Assembly (NCBI GenBank): GCA_963826795.1 | Contig: CAWGYT010000027.1 | Span: forward strand, 1 to 64,000 | Reading direction: 5' to 3' | Length of the DNA: 64,000 nucleotides | Origin: CAWGYT01 sp963826795 | GTDB lineage: Bacteria; Planctomycetota; Planctomycetia; Pirellulales; Pirellulaceae | Shown: positions 55,216-63,931 of the stretch, piece by piece | Layout of the letters: each line of letters starts with the position of its first letter | How positions within the stretch are numbered: position 1 is the stretch's first letter | The notes under the pieces: model-generated | Database searches by the model: none | The model's input: the letters and a program-made list of their open reading frames with translations, nothing else | Told to the model about the DNA's origin: nothing | Position numbers and translations under genes: made by a program

Positions 55216-57019
55216 TCGCCAGCCCTTCGAAGGTCGCCAACTGCGTCTCGTCGTCGCTCCATGCCGTCGGCGGCAGGCCCGCCTTGAGACAGACTTGTTG
55301 CAGAAACCCTTCGGCATCCATCCCGTGGTCGGTGGCCACCCCTGGCAGCAACAGGCCGCGCGATTCCCCGCGCTGAACCTGAAGCCCGTGCCGCCCGATT
55401 TCAACCGCCGAAATTCGCTCCCGACCGTGCGCCGGAATCGCCTCTTGGCCGTACAACAGCCAGATCTCCAGGTCCAGGAAAGGGAGCTCATCCGCGACGA
55501 CACGAGGCAACCGGATGTCGGCCGTGGCCGATGCCGCGGCGGAATCGGTGATGGCGCTGAGCAGTGTGTCGCGACGACCCAGGAAGCCGCAGCAGCCGCG
55601 CAATTGGCCCTTCCGCTTGATCGAAACGAAGCAGCCGAACACGGGAACATCCGCCGCCCCGGCCAGCGTCGGATCCGGCAACTGCACCGGTTGCCGCTCG
55701 ACGGCGGCTCGCACGATCGCGCTGGCCGCCAGCAGCGTGGCCTTTTCCTGAGCGGGCGTGAGCTCCGGACGCGGGACGTCGGCCTGCGAACGCGGGTCGA
55801 GGGAGGTGGGTTGAACTGACATGGGATTGACTCCGTCGTGGGCAGGGGAGGTGGACCCGAGGTCCGGCGCGGGGGACGGCGCTTCGAGCTGATACTGCGA
55901 GATGCGTACCGGAAGACGTCTCCGCCCCCAGGTGCCAGGCGCTCGGTCGAAGTGCCCCGCGATGGCCTGTCCGCAGGCAGCACAGTGGTTTCCCTCGAGC
56001 CGGTACTCGCCCAATTCGTACCAGTTGCGCTCAATCACCCGCGTCCGGCACGCTGGACAGTAGGTACTCTGGTGCGTCGCATCGTCCACGTTGCCGACGT
56101 AGGCGTATTTGACGCCCGCCTCGCGGGCAATCGCCTCGGCTCGCAGAAGCGTCTCGATCGGCGTCGCCTCGCGGTCGCGCAGGCGGAAGTCCGGATGAAA
56201 GGCCGTGAAGTGCAAGGGGACTTCATCGCCCAGGTTTTCCAGGATCCACGCAACCATCCGCCGGAATTCGTCGTCGCCATCGTTCGCGCGGGGAATCACC
56301 AGGTTGGTGATCTCCAGCCAGACGTCGGATTCTTGTTTCAACCAGCGAAGCGTGTCCAGGACGGGCTCCAGGTGCGAGAGCGTCAGCTGTTGGTAAAACT
56401 CCTCGGTAAACGCCTTCAGGTCGACGTTGGCCGCATCCATGAATTCGAAGAACGGGCCGCGCGCCGCGGGCGTCACGTATCCCGCGGTGACGGCGACCGT
56501 CTTGATTCCCTGCGCACGACAAACCCGAGCGGTATCGATCGCGTACTCGGCCCAGATCACCGGATCGTTGTAGGTGAACGCGACGCTCCGACAGCCAAGC
56601 TCCCGCGCCGCGTGGGCGATGGTTTCCGGCCCCGCCGATTCGCTCAGTCGCTCGACTTCACGCGATTTTGAAATCGACCAATTCTGACAGAACTTGCAGC
56701 CCAGATTGCAGCCCGCCGTTCCAAACGACAGCACGCTGGTCCCCGGATAGAAGTGATTCAGCGGCTTCTTCTCGATCGGATCGACGCAGAAACCCGTGCT
56801 GCGCCCGTAGGTCGTCAGCACCATTTGGCCGTCGCGATTCTCGCGGACGAAGCAAAAGCCCCGGTCGCCGGGCCTCAAATGACACTCGCGTGGACAAAGA
56901 TCGCAGACGATGCGCCCCTCGTCCGCATCGTGCCACCATCCACCTGCCACGGCGCCGTCCCACGTTCGCCTCTCGGCGACAAGCGGAAGAGCAGGAGGAT
57001 AAGTCACCACGCGATTCAT
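55193..57019 (-). CDS. amrS: AmmeMemoRadiSam radical SAM protein AmrS, in frame with AMMECR1 (AmrA)
   Basis: 608 aa in this frame. Residues about 1-370 form the radical SAM part: CDLCPRECHLRPGDRGFC, the cluster motif CNLGCKFC (C-x3-C-x2-C) near residue 115, FTYNDPVIWAEY and zinc-type cysteine pairs near the end (CPACRTR, CAACGQA). From about residue 400 follows AMMECR1 (FVSIKRKGQLRGCCGFLG, PRVVADELPFLDLEIWLL, FEGLAI). No stop separates the two. A good internal start (ATG 55822 with GGAG eight bases upstream) could begin a separate AMMECR1-Memo gene, so either a three-way fusion or two overlapping products is possible. A TATAAT on this strand at 57086-57091 may be the promoter. It is divergent from the acyltransferase gene. 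Confidence 0.87.
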   Translation of the reverse strand: MNRVVTYPPALPLVAERRTWDGAVAGGWWHDADEGRIVCDLCPRECHLRPGDRGFCFVRENRDGQMVLTTYGRSTGFCVDPIEKKPLNHFYPGTSVLSFGTAGCNLGCKFCQNWSISKSREVERLSESAGPETIAHAARELGCRSVAFTYNDPVIWAEYAIDTARVCRAQGIKTVAVTAGYVTPAARGPFFEFMDAANVDLKAFTEEFYQQLTLSHLEPVLDTLRWLKQESDVWLEITNLVIPRANDGDDEFRRMVAWILENLGDEVPLHFTAFHPDFRLRDREATPIETLLRAEAIAREAGVKYAYVGNVDDATHQSTYCPACRTRVIERNWYELGEYRLEGNHCAACGQAIAGHFDRAPGTWGRRRLPVRISQYQLEAPSPAPDLGSTSPAHDGVNPMSVQPTSLDPRSQADVPRPELTPAQEKATLLAASAIVRAAVERQPVQLPDPTLAGAADVPVFGCFVSIKRKGQLRGCCGFLGRRDTLLSAITDSAAASATADIRLPRVVADELPFLDLEIWLLYGQEAIPAHGRERISAVEIGRHGLQVQRGESRGLLLPGVATDHGMDAEGFLQQVCLKAGLPPTAWSDDETQLATFEGLAIQRAVRS

Positions 57020-57236
57020 GAATTTGCGATCAGTCAGGGCCGAAACCCGAATCTTGCTCTCGACGAACGGTCGATCGCCAACCACATTATAACGAAATGA
57101 ATCGCGGCGAGTCGGTCGTCCGAGCTGTGTCGAGGCATCTCGAACCGGACGGGGCCCGGCGTCTGCCATCGCCATCGCCATCGCCAGCGCCAGCGCGGTT
57201 CCCAAACAACCGGCGCGGAGGCCAAGCCAAAGACGG

Positions 57237-58378
57237 ATGTCCGCCAACCTGAATTTGTCAGAACAGCACTCACGCGCCAACCACACGCCCGACGCGACGA
57301 ATCGGTTGGCGGGGGGAGTTCGGCTGAGATACGTCGATGCCCTGCGAGGTTTGGCCGCGACCGGAGTGATGATCTTTCACTTTAACGGCCATCGAATTTG
57401 CCGCCCTTTGCACGAGCAACTGCCGAATTGGATCCCTGAAGTTTTCAGCCACGGCAAGCTGGGCGTGCAGGTCTTCTTCGTGATTAGCGGATTCGTGATT
57501 GCCTATAGCCTCCAATCGATACAGATGAATGGACGCCTGTTTGCGAATTTCGTCCTCCGCCGCTCGGTGCGACTCGATCCGCCTTACTGGGTTGCCATTG
57601 CGGCCGTCGTGGCCACCGCCTACCTCTCGAAGGAATACCTAGGGAATGTCGACGTCACGCTGCCGACCGCCGGACAGATCGTTGCGCACGCACTCTACAT
57701 CTACCAGTTATTGGGATATGACGACATCTATCCCGTGTTTTGGACCTTGTGCCACGAGGTCCAGTTCTACCTGCTGTTCGCCCTCCTGCTAGGCATCGGG
57801 CAGATACTCAGTCGAAGGCGAAACGCGGCGAGCGGCGGCTTGGCAGCCGTCGACCGATCGTGGGTGATCGTCCTGTTTGCCGTCACCGGCGCCTTGTCGG
57901 GAACCGGTCGATTCCAAGCCCACGGCCTGTGCCTGGATACTTGGTACCTGTTTTGCTTGGGAGTGCTCAGCTACGGTGTGCTTGGAGCCGGACTCCCATG
58001 GCAGATCTGGCTTGGTTACGTGATCGTGCTCGTGCTTGGAACCTGGACGTCAATCAGGTGGAACCGGCGCAGAAAGTGGCCGGAATTGCGACGGCCGCTT
58101 CGCTGGTCCTGGGTGGCGCTGCCGGAAAGCTCGCCACGTGGGACGGCGGGCCCCTGATGCAATTTCTGGGGCGGATCTCGTACAGCCTGTACCTGATCCA
58201 TGGCGTGGTGGGCTACCGCACGCTAAGCGTCGGCGAGCGTCTGACCGGGGACGGGCCAGCCGCGGCGATGGGTTGGTTGGTCGTCGCTCTCGCGGCGTCC
58301 TTACTGACGGCGTGGATCATGTACCAAGCCGTCGAGACCCCCAGTAGCTCGCTCGCACGCCGTCTCAAGCCCTCGTAG
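57237..58378 (+). CDS. membrane acyltransferase family 3 (frameshifted)
   Basis: About 380 aa across a one-base shift near 58055. LRYVDALRGLAATGVMIFHF is the signature of acyltransferase family 3 (OafA/YrhL-like), followed by VQVFFVISGFVIAYSLQ, RRSVRLDPPYWVAI and multiple membrane helices. The second frame supplies the last part (FLGRISYSLYLIHGVVGY and a final helix). Such proteins transfer acetyl or other acyl groups onto surface sugars at the inner membrane. It lies 2 kb before the exopolysaccharide cluster on the same strand, so a role in decorating that polymer is possible. The family's conserved His/Arg (HF near the start, RR in RRSVR) are present. Confidence 0.82.
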
Positions 58379-58515
58379 ACGACGTCCGGCCGATGCGGCG
58401 CCCTCCCCGGCCGCTCCTCGCGATCCTCTCCGAGGGACCGCGAAGTTGTATTGGCACAGGTGGTTTAGTGAAGATGCGACGACGAGGTAAAGTCGGCGTA
58501 GCCGCCGAAATTCGC

Positions 58516-59049
58516 CTACTCGTCGCGATACACCACGAAGAAATCGTCCCGCAGACGTCGTTCGACAATCCGCCCCACCTCGTCCAGACTGCGACGCTGC
58601 CCGACCGAGTGCCAGGCGCCGACGTCGGCCAACTCGGGCATCACCTCAACGAGTTGCTCCATCAACATCTTGGTCAGCCGCTGGACGTCGATCGAGTTCG
58701 CTTTTTCCGCGATCGCGGCGGCGGTTTTCATGAGGCGGACGAGCCGAGCCCGTTCGAGTACGGGTTGCGACAGGGGCGCTCCGGAATCGACGATCAAATC
58801 GACCAGCGGCACGTCCAGTACCTGCTGCCATTTCGCGAGGTCACTGAGCCGGAGATCGCTGTGGGGCTTTTCTTGCTCTCGGACCGTCGCGATGTCGGTC
58901 TGCATGTGCCGGGCCGCGGTGCGAAGCGAAACTCCCTGCTGTTGACGGACTTCCGCAACACGCTGCAGGGGTTTGGCCTCCTTCCGCTCGGTCGGACCGG
59001 CGAATCCGAAGGCTGGGGAAGTGGATAAACTCGATGAGACGATCGACAT
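58516..59049 (-). CDS. helix-turn-helix DNA-binding protein
   Basis: 177 aa. Residues about 28-88 read as a Cro/XRE-like HTH: LQRVAEVRQQQGVSLRTAARHMQ then TDIATVREQEKPHSDLRLSDLAKWQQVLDVPLVDLIVD. The remaining 85 residues are helical and may dimerise. ATG 59049 has GGAGG (59059-59063) nine bases upstream. It is probably a transcriptional regulator; possible targets are its own promoter region, where a dyad lies at 59109-59143, or the polysaccharide cluster downstream on the other strand. I cannot name the regulator. Confidence 0.82.
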   Translation of the reverse strand: MSIVSSSLSTSPAFGFAGPTERKEAKPLQRVAEVRQQQGVSLRTAARHMQTDIATVREQEKPHSDLRLSDLAKWQQVLDVPLVDLIVDSGAPLSQPVLERARLVRLMKTAAAIAEKANSIDVQRLTKMLMEQLVEVMPELADVGAWHSVGQRRSLDEVGRIVERRLRDDFFVVYRDE

Positions 59050-59108
59050 TGCAACCTACCTCCGTACCCGTCTTAACGGGCAGTCGTTTCATGGGTGAAC
59101 TACGTATC

Positions 59109-59143
59109 GTGTGAACTGGACCTGTCGTCAACGACGTTCACAC
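59109..59143. promoter_or_regulatory. dyad upstream of the HTH gene, candidate operator
   Basis: GTGTGAAC (59109-59116) is mirrored by GTTCACAC (59136-59143), with a smaller inner dyad (GTCGT-CA-ACGAC). Another GTGAAC lies at 59095-59100, 16 bp before the outer half-site. The position 60-94 bp before the HTH start codon suits an autoregulatory operator. Unproven. Confidence 0.45.
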
Positions 59144-59482
59144 TGCCTTGGGGGCGAACAAAGTTCGCCTGCGCTCTGTTCCGCGGCTGCAATTAACCAG
59201 CCCGACGGTCGATTCGCTCTCGCGGTCGCCCGACGGGTGCGTGTCGAAACTCTGCTTCTCCTTTCCGTTCCCAGATACTGGGGACGCAAAGGCCAACCTT
59301 CCTGCTCGGTCAAGGGATTTTCAATGAAAAAATGAAGCTGGCCGGAAATCGAGCGGGGATGTTTGGCCTGGTCTGAGCACCACGGTGGCCGGCGGACCGG
59401 CCTACATGGAAAGAAACGAAAGGCCGAAAGAGATGTACTCACCTTGCGCATTTTTTTCCGAAAATGCCAGCATTAGGTCGGT

Positions 59483-59522
59483 GCGAGCGGCGGCGGTTGC
59501 CCGCATGCCCGCCGCCGCTCGC
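59483..59522. repeat. GC-rich 14-bp perfect inverted repeat
   Basis: GCGAGCGGCGGCGG (59483-59496) pairs fully with CCGCCGCCGCTCGC (59509-59522) around a 12-base loop. It lies in the roughly 1.1-kb gap 59050-60134, which has no convincing gene; besides this hairpin, the gap holds the dyad above and the MITE below. No T run follows. Confidence 0.75.
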
Positions 59523-59594
59523 GCTCTCCCCGGGCGAGGGTCGCGCTACCACCTCTCTTGCCCCCCCTCCTTTGGGGCACGTCGAGTCGGGCTG

Positions 59595-59774
59595 CTAGTG
59601 CTTTGTCACAGCTGAAATTGAGGGTTGGGTGGCCGGGGTCGAACGAAGTGAGCCCCCGGAAAATTGCGGTCTGGGGGCTCACTTCGTTCGACCCCAGGCA
59701 CCCCAACGTTCGACCCCAGGCACCCCAACGTTCGACCCCAGGCACCCCAAAATCAAGCTGTGACAAAGCACTAG
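59595..59774. mobile_element. MITE-like element, 180 bp with 19-bp terminal inverted repeats
   Basis: The ends are perfect inverted repeats: CTAGTGCTTTGTCACAGCT at 59595-59613 and its complement at 59756-59774. Inside, a second perfect 23-bp inverted repeat (59635-59657 with 59673-59695) brackets 15 bases. It is followed by three tandem 22-bp units (59685-59706, 59707-59728, 59729-59750). The element encodes nothing and would need a transposase from elsewhere. The outermost CTAG may be part of the ends or a palindromic target; I cannot tell. Confidence 0.85.
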
Positions 59775-60134
59775 GGATGGCAAGAGGCCGACGGTCGGTC
59801 GGAAACAGGCATGGCCCGTCGTGGCGCTCCCGAGTTGGAAGCGGCAAGAGCCGTCAAAGTCGGCACGGAGGCTGCTTTTCCTTCGTGGGCCGGCGATTCC
59901 CGCGCGTTCCCGTTGGCGGGGGTTCTGTTATGCTGGAAGAGGTCCGAGGCGCGGTTTTCCAGGCCGAGCCTGGGTCAAGTTCGGCGCGTCGCGTCGGAAT
60001 TTGCCGTGGCGTTCCCGGAATGGCCGGGTCCCGTCGCCCGCCGCGGCGCCTCCCTGCGTTTTGGCATCCGACACCGGGCACCACCGACCGCCATCCGTAG
60101 ACACTTCGCCATCCGTAGACACTTAGGTTAACCC

Positions 60135-61682
60135 GTGTATCCGCTGAACCAGTTTCGTCTGACTCCGGGAGCTCTGATCCGCATGCTGGCGGATGCGGTG
60201 CTGCTGCAGGTCGCCCTGATCTTGGCCCTGGGCGTCCGGTTCTATTTCGTGATTAACTTCGAGGGCCTGGGCGAGCTGACCGTCTCCGAGCTTCTGACGT
60301 TGTACCAGAGCTGGTATTTTCGCACGTCGTTGCCCCTGACGGGGCTTTGCCTGCTTGTGTTCTACGTGACGGGCTTCTACACGCGCGGCGAGACGTACCA
60401 GAGCCGCTACAAGGTCCTGGTGGTAATCCAGGCCGTGTCGATCAGCTACTTGATCTACATCAGCGCGGTCCTGTTCTTCAGCGTGTATGACGGGCGGTTG
60501 TCGTTTGCCAAGGCCGCCATGCTGTTGGCGTGGGGCTTCAGCATCCTGCTTTTGGCGGGAGCTCGGATCTGGAATCAGATTTGGCGACGGACGGCCGAGC
60601 CCGATGCAACTCGCCACGCGGCTCGAGAGTCGACGGAGCGCTGGATCCTGGTCATCGGCGGCGGCGGATACATCGGTTCGGCATTGGTACCGAAGCTGCT
60701 GGAGGCGGGCCATCGGGTCCGCGTCCTGGACATCATGCTGTTCGGCGACACACCGCTCGAGGGCGTGCGGAGGCACCCTCGGTTGCAGATGGTGAAGGCG
60801 GACTTTCGCCAGGTCGACAAGGTCGTGCAGGCGATGCAAGACGTCGAGGCGGTTGTTCACCTGGGCGCGATCGTGGGCGACCCGGCCTGCAGCTTGGACG
60901 AATCCCTGACCATTGACGTGAATCTGTCATCCACGAAAATGATCGCCGACCTGGCCAAGTCGCACGGCGTGAAACGATTTGTCTTCGCCAGCACCTGTTC
61001 CGTCTACGGTGCGACCTCCAGCCTGCTGGACGAGCGATCCGAGGTGAGGCCGCTGGGGATCTACGGGCACACGAAATACGCGTCGGAAAAAGTCCTGTTG
61101 GACATGGGCAGCGCGAGTTTCATGCCGACGATTCTCAGGTTCGCCACGATCTATGGACTGTCCGGGCGGACGCGATTCGACCTGGTCGTGAATCTGCTAA
61201 CCGCCAAAGCCAAGTTGGATGGCGAGATCACGGTGCACAATGGCAACCAGTGGCGTCCGTTCGTTCATGTCGAGGATGCCGCCCGGGCGATCGAGGCGGT
61301 TCTGGAAGCGCCCCTGCCGACGGTTGCTGGCGAGATCTTCAACGTGGGTTCGAACGAACAGAATTTCACCATCTTGCAAGTTGGAGAACTGATACAGCAG
61401 CAAGTGATCACCGCCCAGCTGATCACTTCAGAGACCGAGGGTGACCGTCGTGATTATCGAGTCGACTTTAGCAAGATTCGCAACCTGCTGAATTATCAGA
61501 CCACCTGGAAAGTCGAGGAAGGCATCCAACAGGTGCTGGAGGCGATCGCCAGCGGGCGGGTCGTGAACTATCGTGATCCGCAGTACAGCAACGTGGCATT
61601 TCTTTCGCAAGAAGGCACGGCGGGTTTGGCACGCGACCGCTGGGCGCGCGAGTTGATCGAAGATCTGACGAACCCGAGTTGA
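60135..61682 (+). CDS. membrane-anchored NAD-dependent epimerase/dehydratase (SDR), polysaccharide cluster
   Basis: 515 aa. Residues 1-150 hold four membrane segments (LLQVALILALGVRFYFVI, LPLTGLCLLVFYVTGFY, VVIQAVSISYLIYISAVLF, AAMLLAWGFSILLLAG). Then comes an extended SDR domain with the NAD-binding GGGGYIGSALVPKLLEAGH near residue 177, a HLGAIVGDP strand and the catalytic YGHTK (Y-x3-K) preceded by STCSVYG. Such enzymes change nucleotide-sugar stereochemistry for exopolysaccharide or O-antigen. The start is GTG 60135 with a weak AGG site upstream. It is followed 57 bp later by the GT4/sugar-transferase gene. The fused membrane part, unlike soluble epimerases, may keep it near the sugar transferase. 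Confidence 0.86.
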   Translation: MYPLNQFRLTPGALIRMLADAVLLQVALILALGVRFYFVINFEGLGELTVSELLTLYQSWYFRTSLPLTGLCLLVFYVTGFYTRGETYQSRYKVLVVIQAVSISYLIYISAVLFFSVYDGRLSFAKAAMLLAWGFSILLLAGARIWNQIWRRTAEPDATRHAARESTERWILVIGGGGYIGSALVPKLLEAGHRVRVLDIMLFGDTPLEGVRRHPRLQMVKADFRQVDKVVQAMQDVEAVVHLGAIVGDPACSLDESLTIDVNLSSTKMIADLAKSHGVKRFVFASTCSVYGATSSLLDERSEVRPLGIYGHTKYASEKVLLDMGSASFMPTILRFATIYGLSGRTRFDLVVNLLTAKAKLDGEITVHNGNQWRPFVHVEDAARAIEAVLEAPLPTVAGEIFNVGSNEQNFTILQVGELIQQQVITAQLITSETEGDRRDYRVDFSKIRNLLNYQTTWKVEEGIQQVLEAIASGRVVNYRDPQYSNVAFLSQEGTAGLARDRWARELIEDLTNPS

Positions 61683-61739
61683 CCACCGTAGCTGCGCGAG
61701 TCCACCGCCGATGAGGTGGGGAGGGTGCGTGCCGAACCG

Positions 61740-62384
61740 ATGCATTTGCTGATTGTTCACCAGAACTTCGTCGATCACGATCATCCCGGCGGGACGCGCC
61801 ATTTCGAGCTCGCGCGCGAATTGGTCCAGCGCGGCCACCGGTGTACGATTGTGGCCGGCAGCGTCGATTTCCTGACCGGGAGCGTTCTCGACCGAACGCC
61901 GAGCGTGCAGGAAGGGGTCGAGATCCGGAGGGCGTATGCGTTCCCGACGATCCATCACAGCTACGTGGGTCGCGCGGCGTCGTATCTTTGCTTCATGCTG
62001 ACCAGCATCTGGGAAGGACTTCGAGCGGGCCCGATCGACGTCGTGCTGGGCACCTCGCCACCCATGTTTCAACTGCCGTCGGCCTGGCTGATCGCGGTCT
62101 TGCGACGACGCCCCTGGATTTTGGAGATCCGTGATTTGTGGCCGGATTTCGCAGTCGAGATGGGCGTGCTGAGAAATCCCGCGCTGGTCTGGCTGGCGCG
62201 GCGGGTCGAGCGTTTCTTCTATCGCCATCACGACTGGGCGATCGTCAACTCACCGGGCTTCGTCCCGCATCTGGAGGCGGCCGGGGTCGCGCCACAACGG
62301 ATGACCGTGATTCCCAATGGGGTCGACACCGCGATGTTCGACCCCGCGGCGCGGGCGCGGAGATCCGTCGCAGGCTGGGACTGA
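61740..62384 (+). CDS. GT4 glycosyltransferase, N-terminal half (frameshifted)
   Basis: Reads as the N-terminal half of a WbuB-like GT4 glycosyltransferase: MHLLIVHQNF, GGTRHFELARELVQRGH, TSPPMFQLPSAWL, PWILEIRDLWPDF and IPNGVDTAMFDP. Near 62356 the frame shifts and the sequence continues in the next frame (AEIRRRLGL), so the stop at 62384 is premature. ATG 61740 follows GGAGGG at a rather long spacing; GTG at 61716 is an alternative. It would transfer a sugar to a lipid-linked acceptor. Confidence 0.82.
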   Translation: MHLLIVHQNFVDHDHPGGTRHFELARELVQRGHRCTIVAGSVDFLTGSVLDRTPSVQEGVEIRRAYAFPTIHHSYVGRAASYLCFMLTSIWEGLRAGPIDVVLGTSPPMFQLPSAWLIAVLRRRPWILEIRDLWPDFAVEMGVLRNPALVWLARRVERFFYRHHDWAIVNSPGFVPHLEAAGVAPQRMTVIPNGVDTAMFDPAARARRSVAGWD

Positions 62385-63601
62385 GCCATTGTTTTGTGGT
62401 TACCTACGCCGGATCGCTTGGACGCGCGAACGACCTGCCGACGGTTCTCCGCGCCGCCGCGCGGCTGCGCGACGCGACACGGATTCGGTTTCTGTTGGTC
62501 GGCGGAGGAAAAGAATGGGCGTCGCTGCGCGAAGCCGCACTCCTGCAGGGACTCGAAAATGTCGTGTTCGGGGGGCACTTTCCCAAATCCCAAATGGCCG
62601 ACATCCTGGCGGCATCCGACGTCTGCCTGGCGACGCTGCAAGACCTGCCGATGTTTCGCACCGTGTATCCCAACAAGGTCTTCGACTACATGGCGGCCGG
62701 ACGCCCGACCATCCTCGCGATCGACGGCGTGATCCGCGAAGTGATCGAAGCGGCCGACGGGGGAGCGTTCGTCCAGCCGGGTCACGACGCCATGTTGGCG
62801 GACGCCGTACGACGCTACGAGCAGGATGCGGCACTCGTGCAGCGTCAGGGCGCCTCCGCCCGCCGCTATGTCGAGCAACACTTCGAACGGGCCGACCAGG
62901 CCGCCGCCCTGGAACGCGTCATCGAACAGCTCGCCCAACGCCGCACGACGCCGTCGTGGTACGGAGCGTACTTCAAACGGCCGCTCGACCTGCTGCTCGC
63001 CGCGGCAGCGGCGGTGGCCTTGAGCCCGCTGATCCTGGGCGTCTACCTGCTCGTCCGCTGGAAATTGGGCTCGCCCGCCATCTTTCGTCAACCGCGAGCG
63101 GGACGCAACGGCCGCGTCTTTACCCTCTACAAATTTCGCTCGATGCGCGACGCAACCGATCCGCTGGGCCAGCCCTTGCCTGACGAACAACGCTTGACGC
63201 CGCTGGGGTTGCGACTGCGAGCCTTGAGCTTGGACGAGCTGCCGCAGCTGTGGAACATTCTCCGCGGCGAGATGAGCCTGGTCGGGCCACGCCCGCTGCT
63301 CGTGCGGTACCTGCCCCGGTACTCACCCGAGCAGGCGCGGCGGCACGACGTTCGGCCCGGGGTGACGGGCTGGGCACAAGTCAACGGACGTAACGCGATC
63401 AGCTGGGACGAAAAATTCCGACTCGATGTCTGGTATGCCGATCACTGTAGTCTGGGACTCGACCTGAAAATCCTGGCGAAGACGGTGGCCCGCGTCCTGC
63501 GGCGCGACGACATCAGCTCGCAGGGCCACGCGACCATGCCAGAATTCATGGGCCACGAGGCCAACTCTGACGTCACGACCTCCCAAGGGGCAATGCCATG
63601 A
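62357..63601 (+). CDS. GT4 C-terminal half fused to bacterial sugar transferase (continuation)
   Basis: Continues the preceding gene. VVTYAGSLGRANDLPTVLRA, LLVGGGKEW, NVVFGGHFPKSQMADILAASDVCLATL and PNKVFDYMAAGRPTI complete the GT4 fold. At about 62960 it runs into a bacterial sugar-transferase (initiating phosphoglycosyl transferase) domain with one membrane hairpin: FKRPLDLLLAAAAAVALSPL, the RQPRAGRNGRVFTLYKFRSM block, SLDELPQLWNILRGEMSLVGPRPLL and RPGVTGWAQVNGRN. Fused, the whole product is about 620 aa and could place the first sugar phosphate on undecaprenyl phosphate and add the next sugar. The stop overlaps the acyl carrier protein start (ATGA). Confidence 0.85.
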   Translation, partial: AEIRRRLGLSHCFVVTYAGSLGRANDLPTVLRAAARLRDATRIRFLLVGGGKEWASLREAALLQGLENVVFGGHFPKSQMADILAASDVCLATLQDLPMFRTVYPNKVFDYMAAGRPTILAIDGVIREVIEAADGGAFVQPGHDAMLADAVRRYEQDAALVQRQGASARRYVEQHFERADQAAALERVIEQLAQRRTTPSWYGAYFKRPLDLLLAAAAAVALSPLILGVYLLVRWKLGSPAIFRQPRAGRNGRVFTLYKFRSMRDATDPLGQPLPDEQRLTPLGLRLRALSLDELPQLWNILRGEMSLVGPRPLLVRYLPRYSPEQARRHDVRPGVTGWAQVNGRNAISWDEKFRLDVWYADHCSLGLDLKILAKTVARVLRRDDISSQGHATMPEFMGHEANSDVTTSQGAMP

Positions 63602-63876
63602 CCACTGATCGAGTCCGTGCCACGGTGGCGCAGGTGATCAACCGCGTCCTCACCGAATCCGGGCGTGCGGCCCGCGAGCTGCAGGATGACGATACGCTAA
63701 CCGGATTGATCGGATTCGACTCGTTGGATCTGGCGGTCTTGGTCGTTGGCTTGGAGCAGTCCCTGGGCATCGATCCGTTTCGGACCGGAGCCCGCCCGGT
63801 GCAGACTTTCGGGGAATTGGTCGATCTTTACCGGTCAGCTCTCGGTGAATCGTCCTCCCACGAACAAGAGCCATGA
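63598..63876 (+). CDS. acyl carrier protein
   Basis: 92 aa, slightly longer than the usual 75-80. The 4'-phosphopantetheine attachment site is GFDSLDLAVLV (Ser near residue 42, within the D-S-L motif). The family's helical outline and acidic middle are visible. It carries acyl groups as thioesters in a biosynthetic pathway, here probably for an acyl substituent of the polymer or its lipid. The start overlaps the sugar-transferase stop, indicating one operon. Not the housekeeping ACP, which usually sits with fabD/fabG/fabF. Confidence 0.88.
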   Translation: MTTDRVRATVAQVINRVLTESGRAARELQDDDTLTGLIGFDSLDLAVLVVGLEQSLGIDPFRTGARPVQTFGELVDLYRSALGESSSHEQEP

Positions 63877-63931
63877 ACTGCCGACACCCGCTCGACGAGT
63901 CCTTCGATGCGGTAACAGGGATCAAACGATC

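Noticed and set aside
62228..63190. 320-residue open frame opposite the glycosyltransferase
   Set aside because: Antisense shadow rich in Arg/Gly, no family features.
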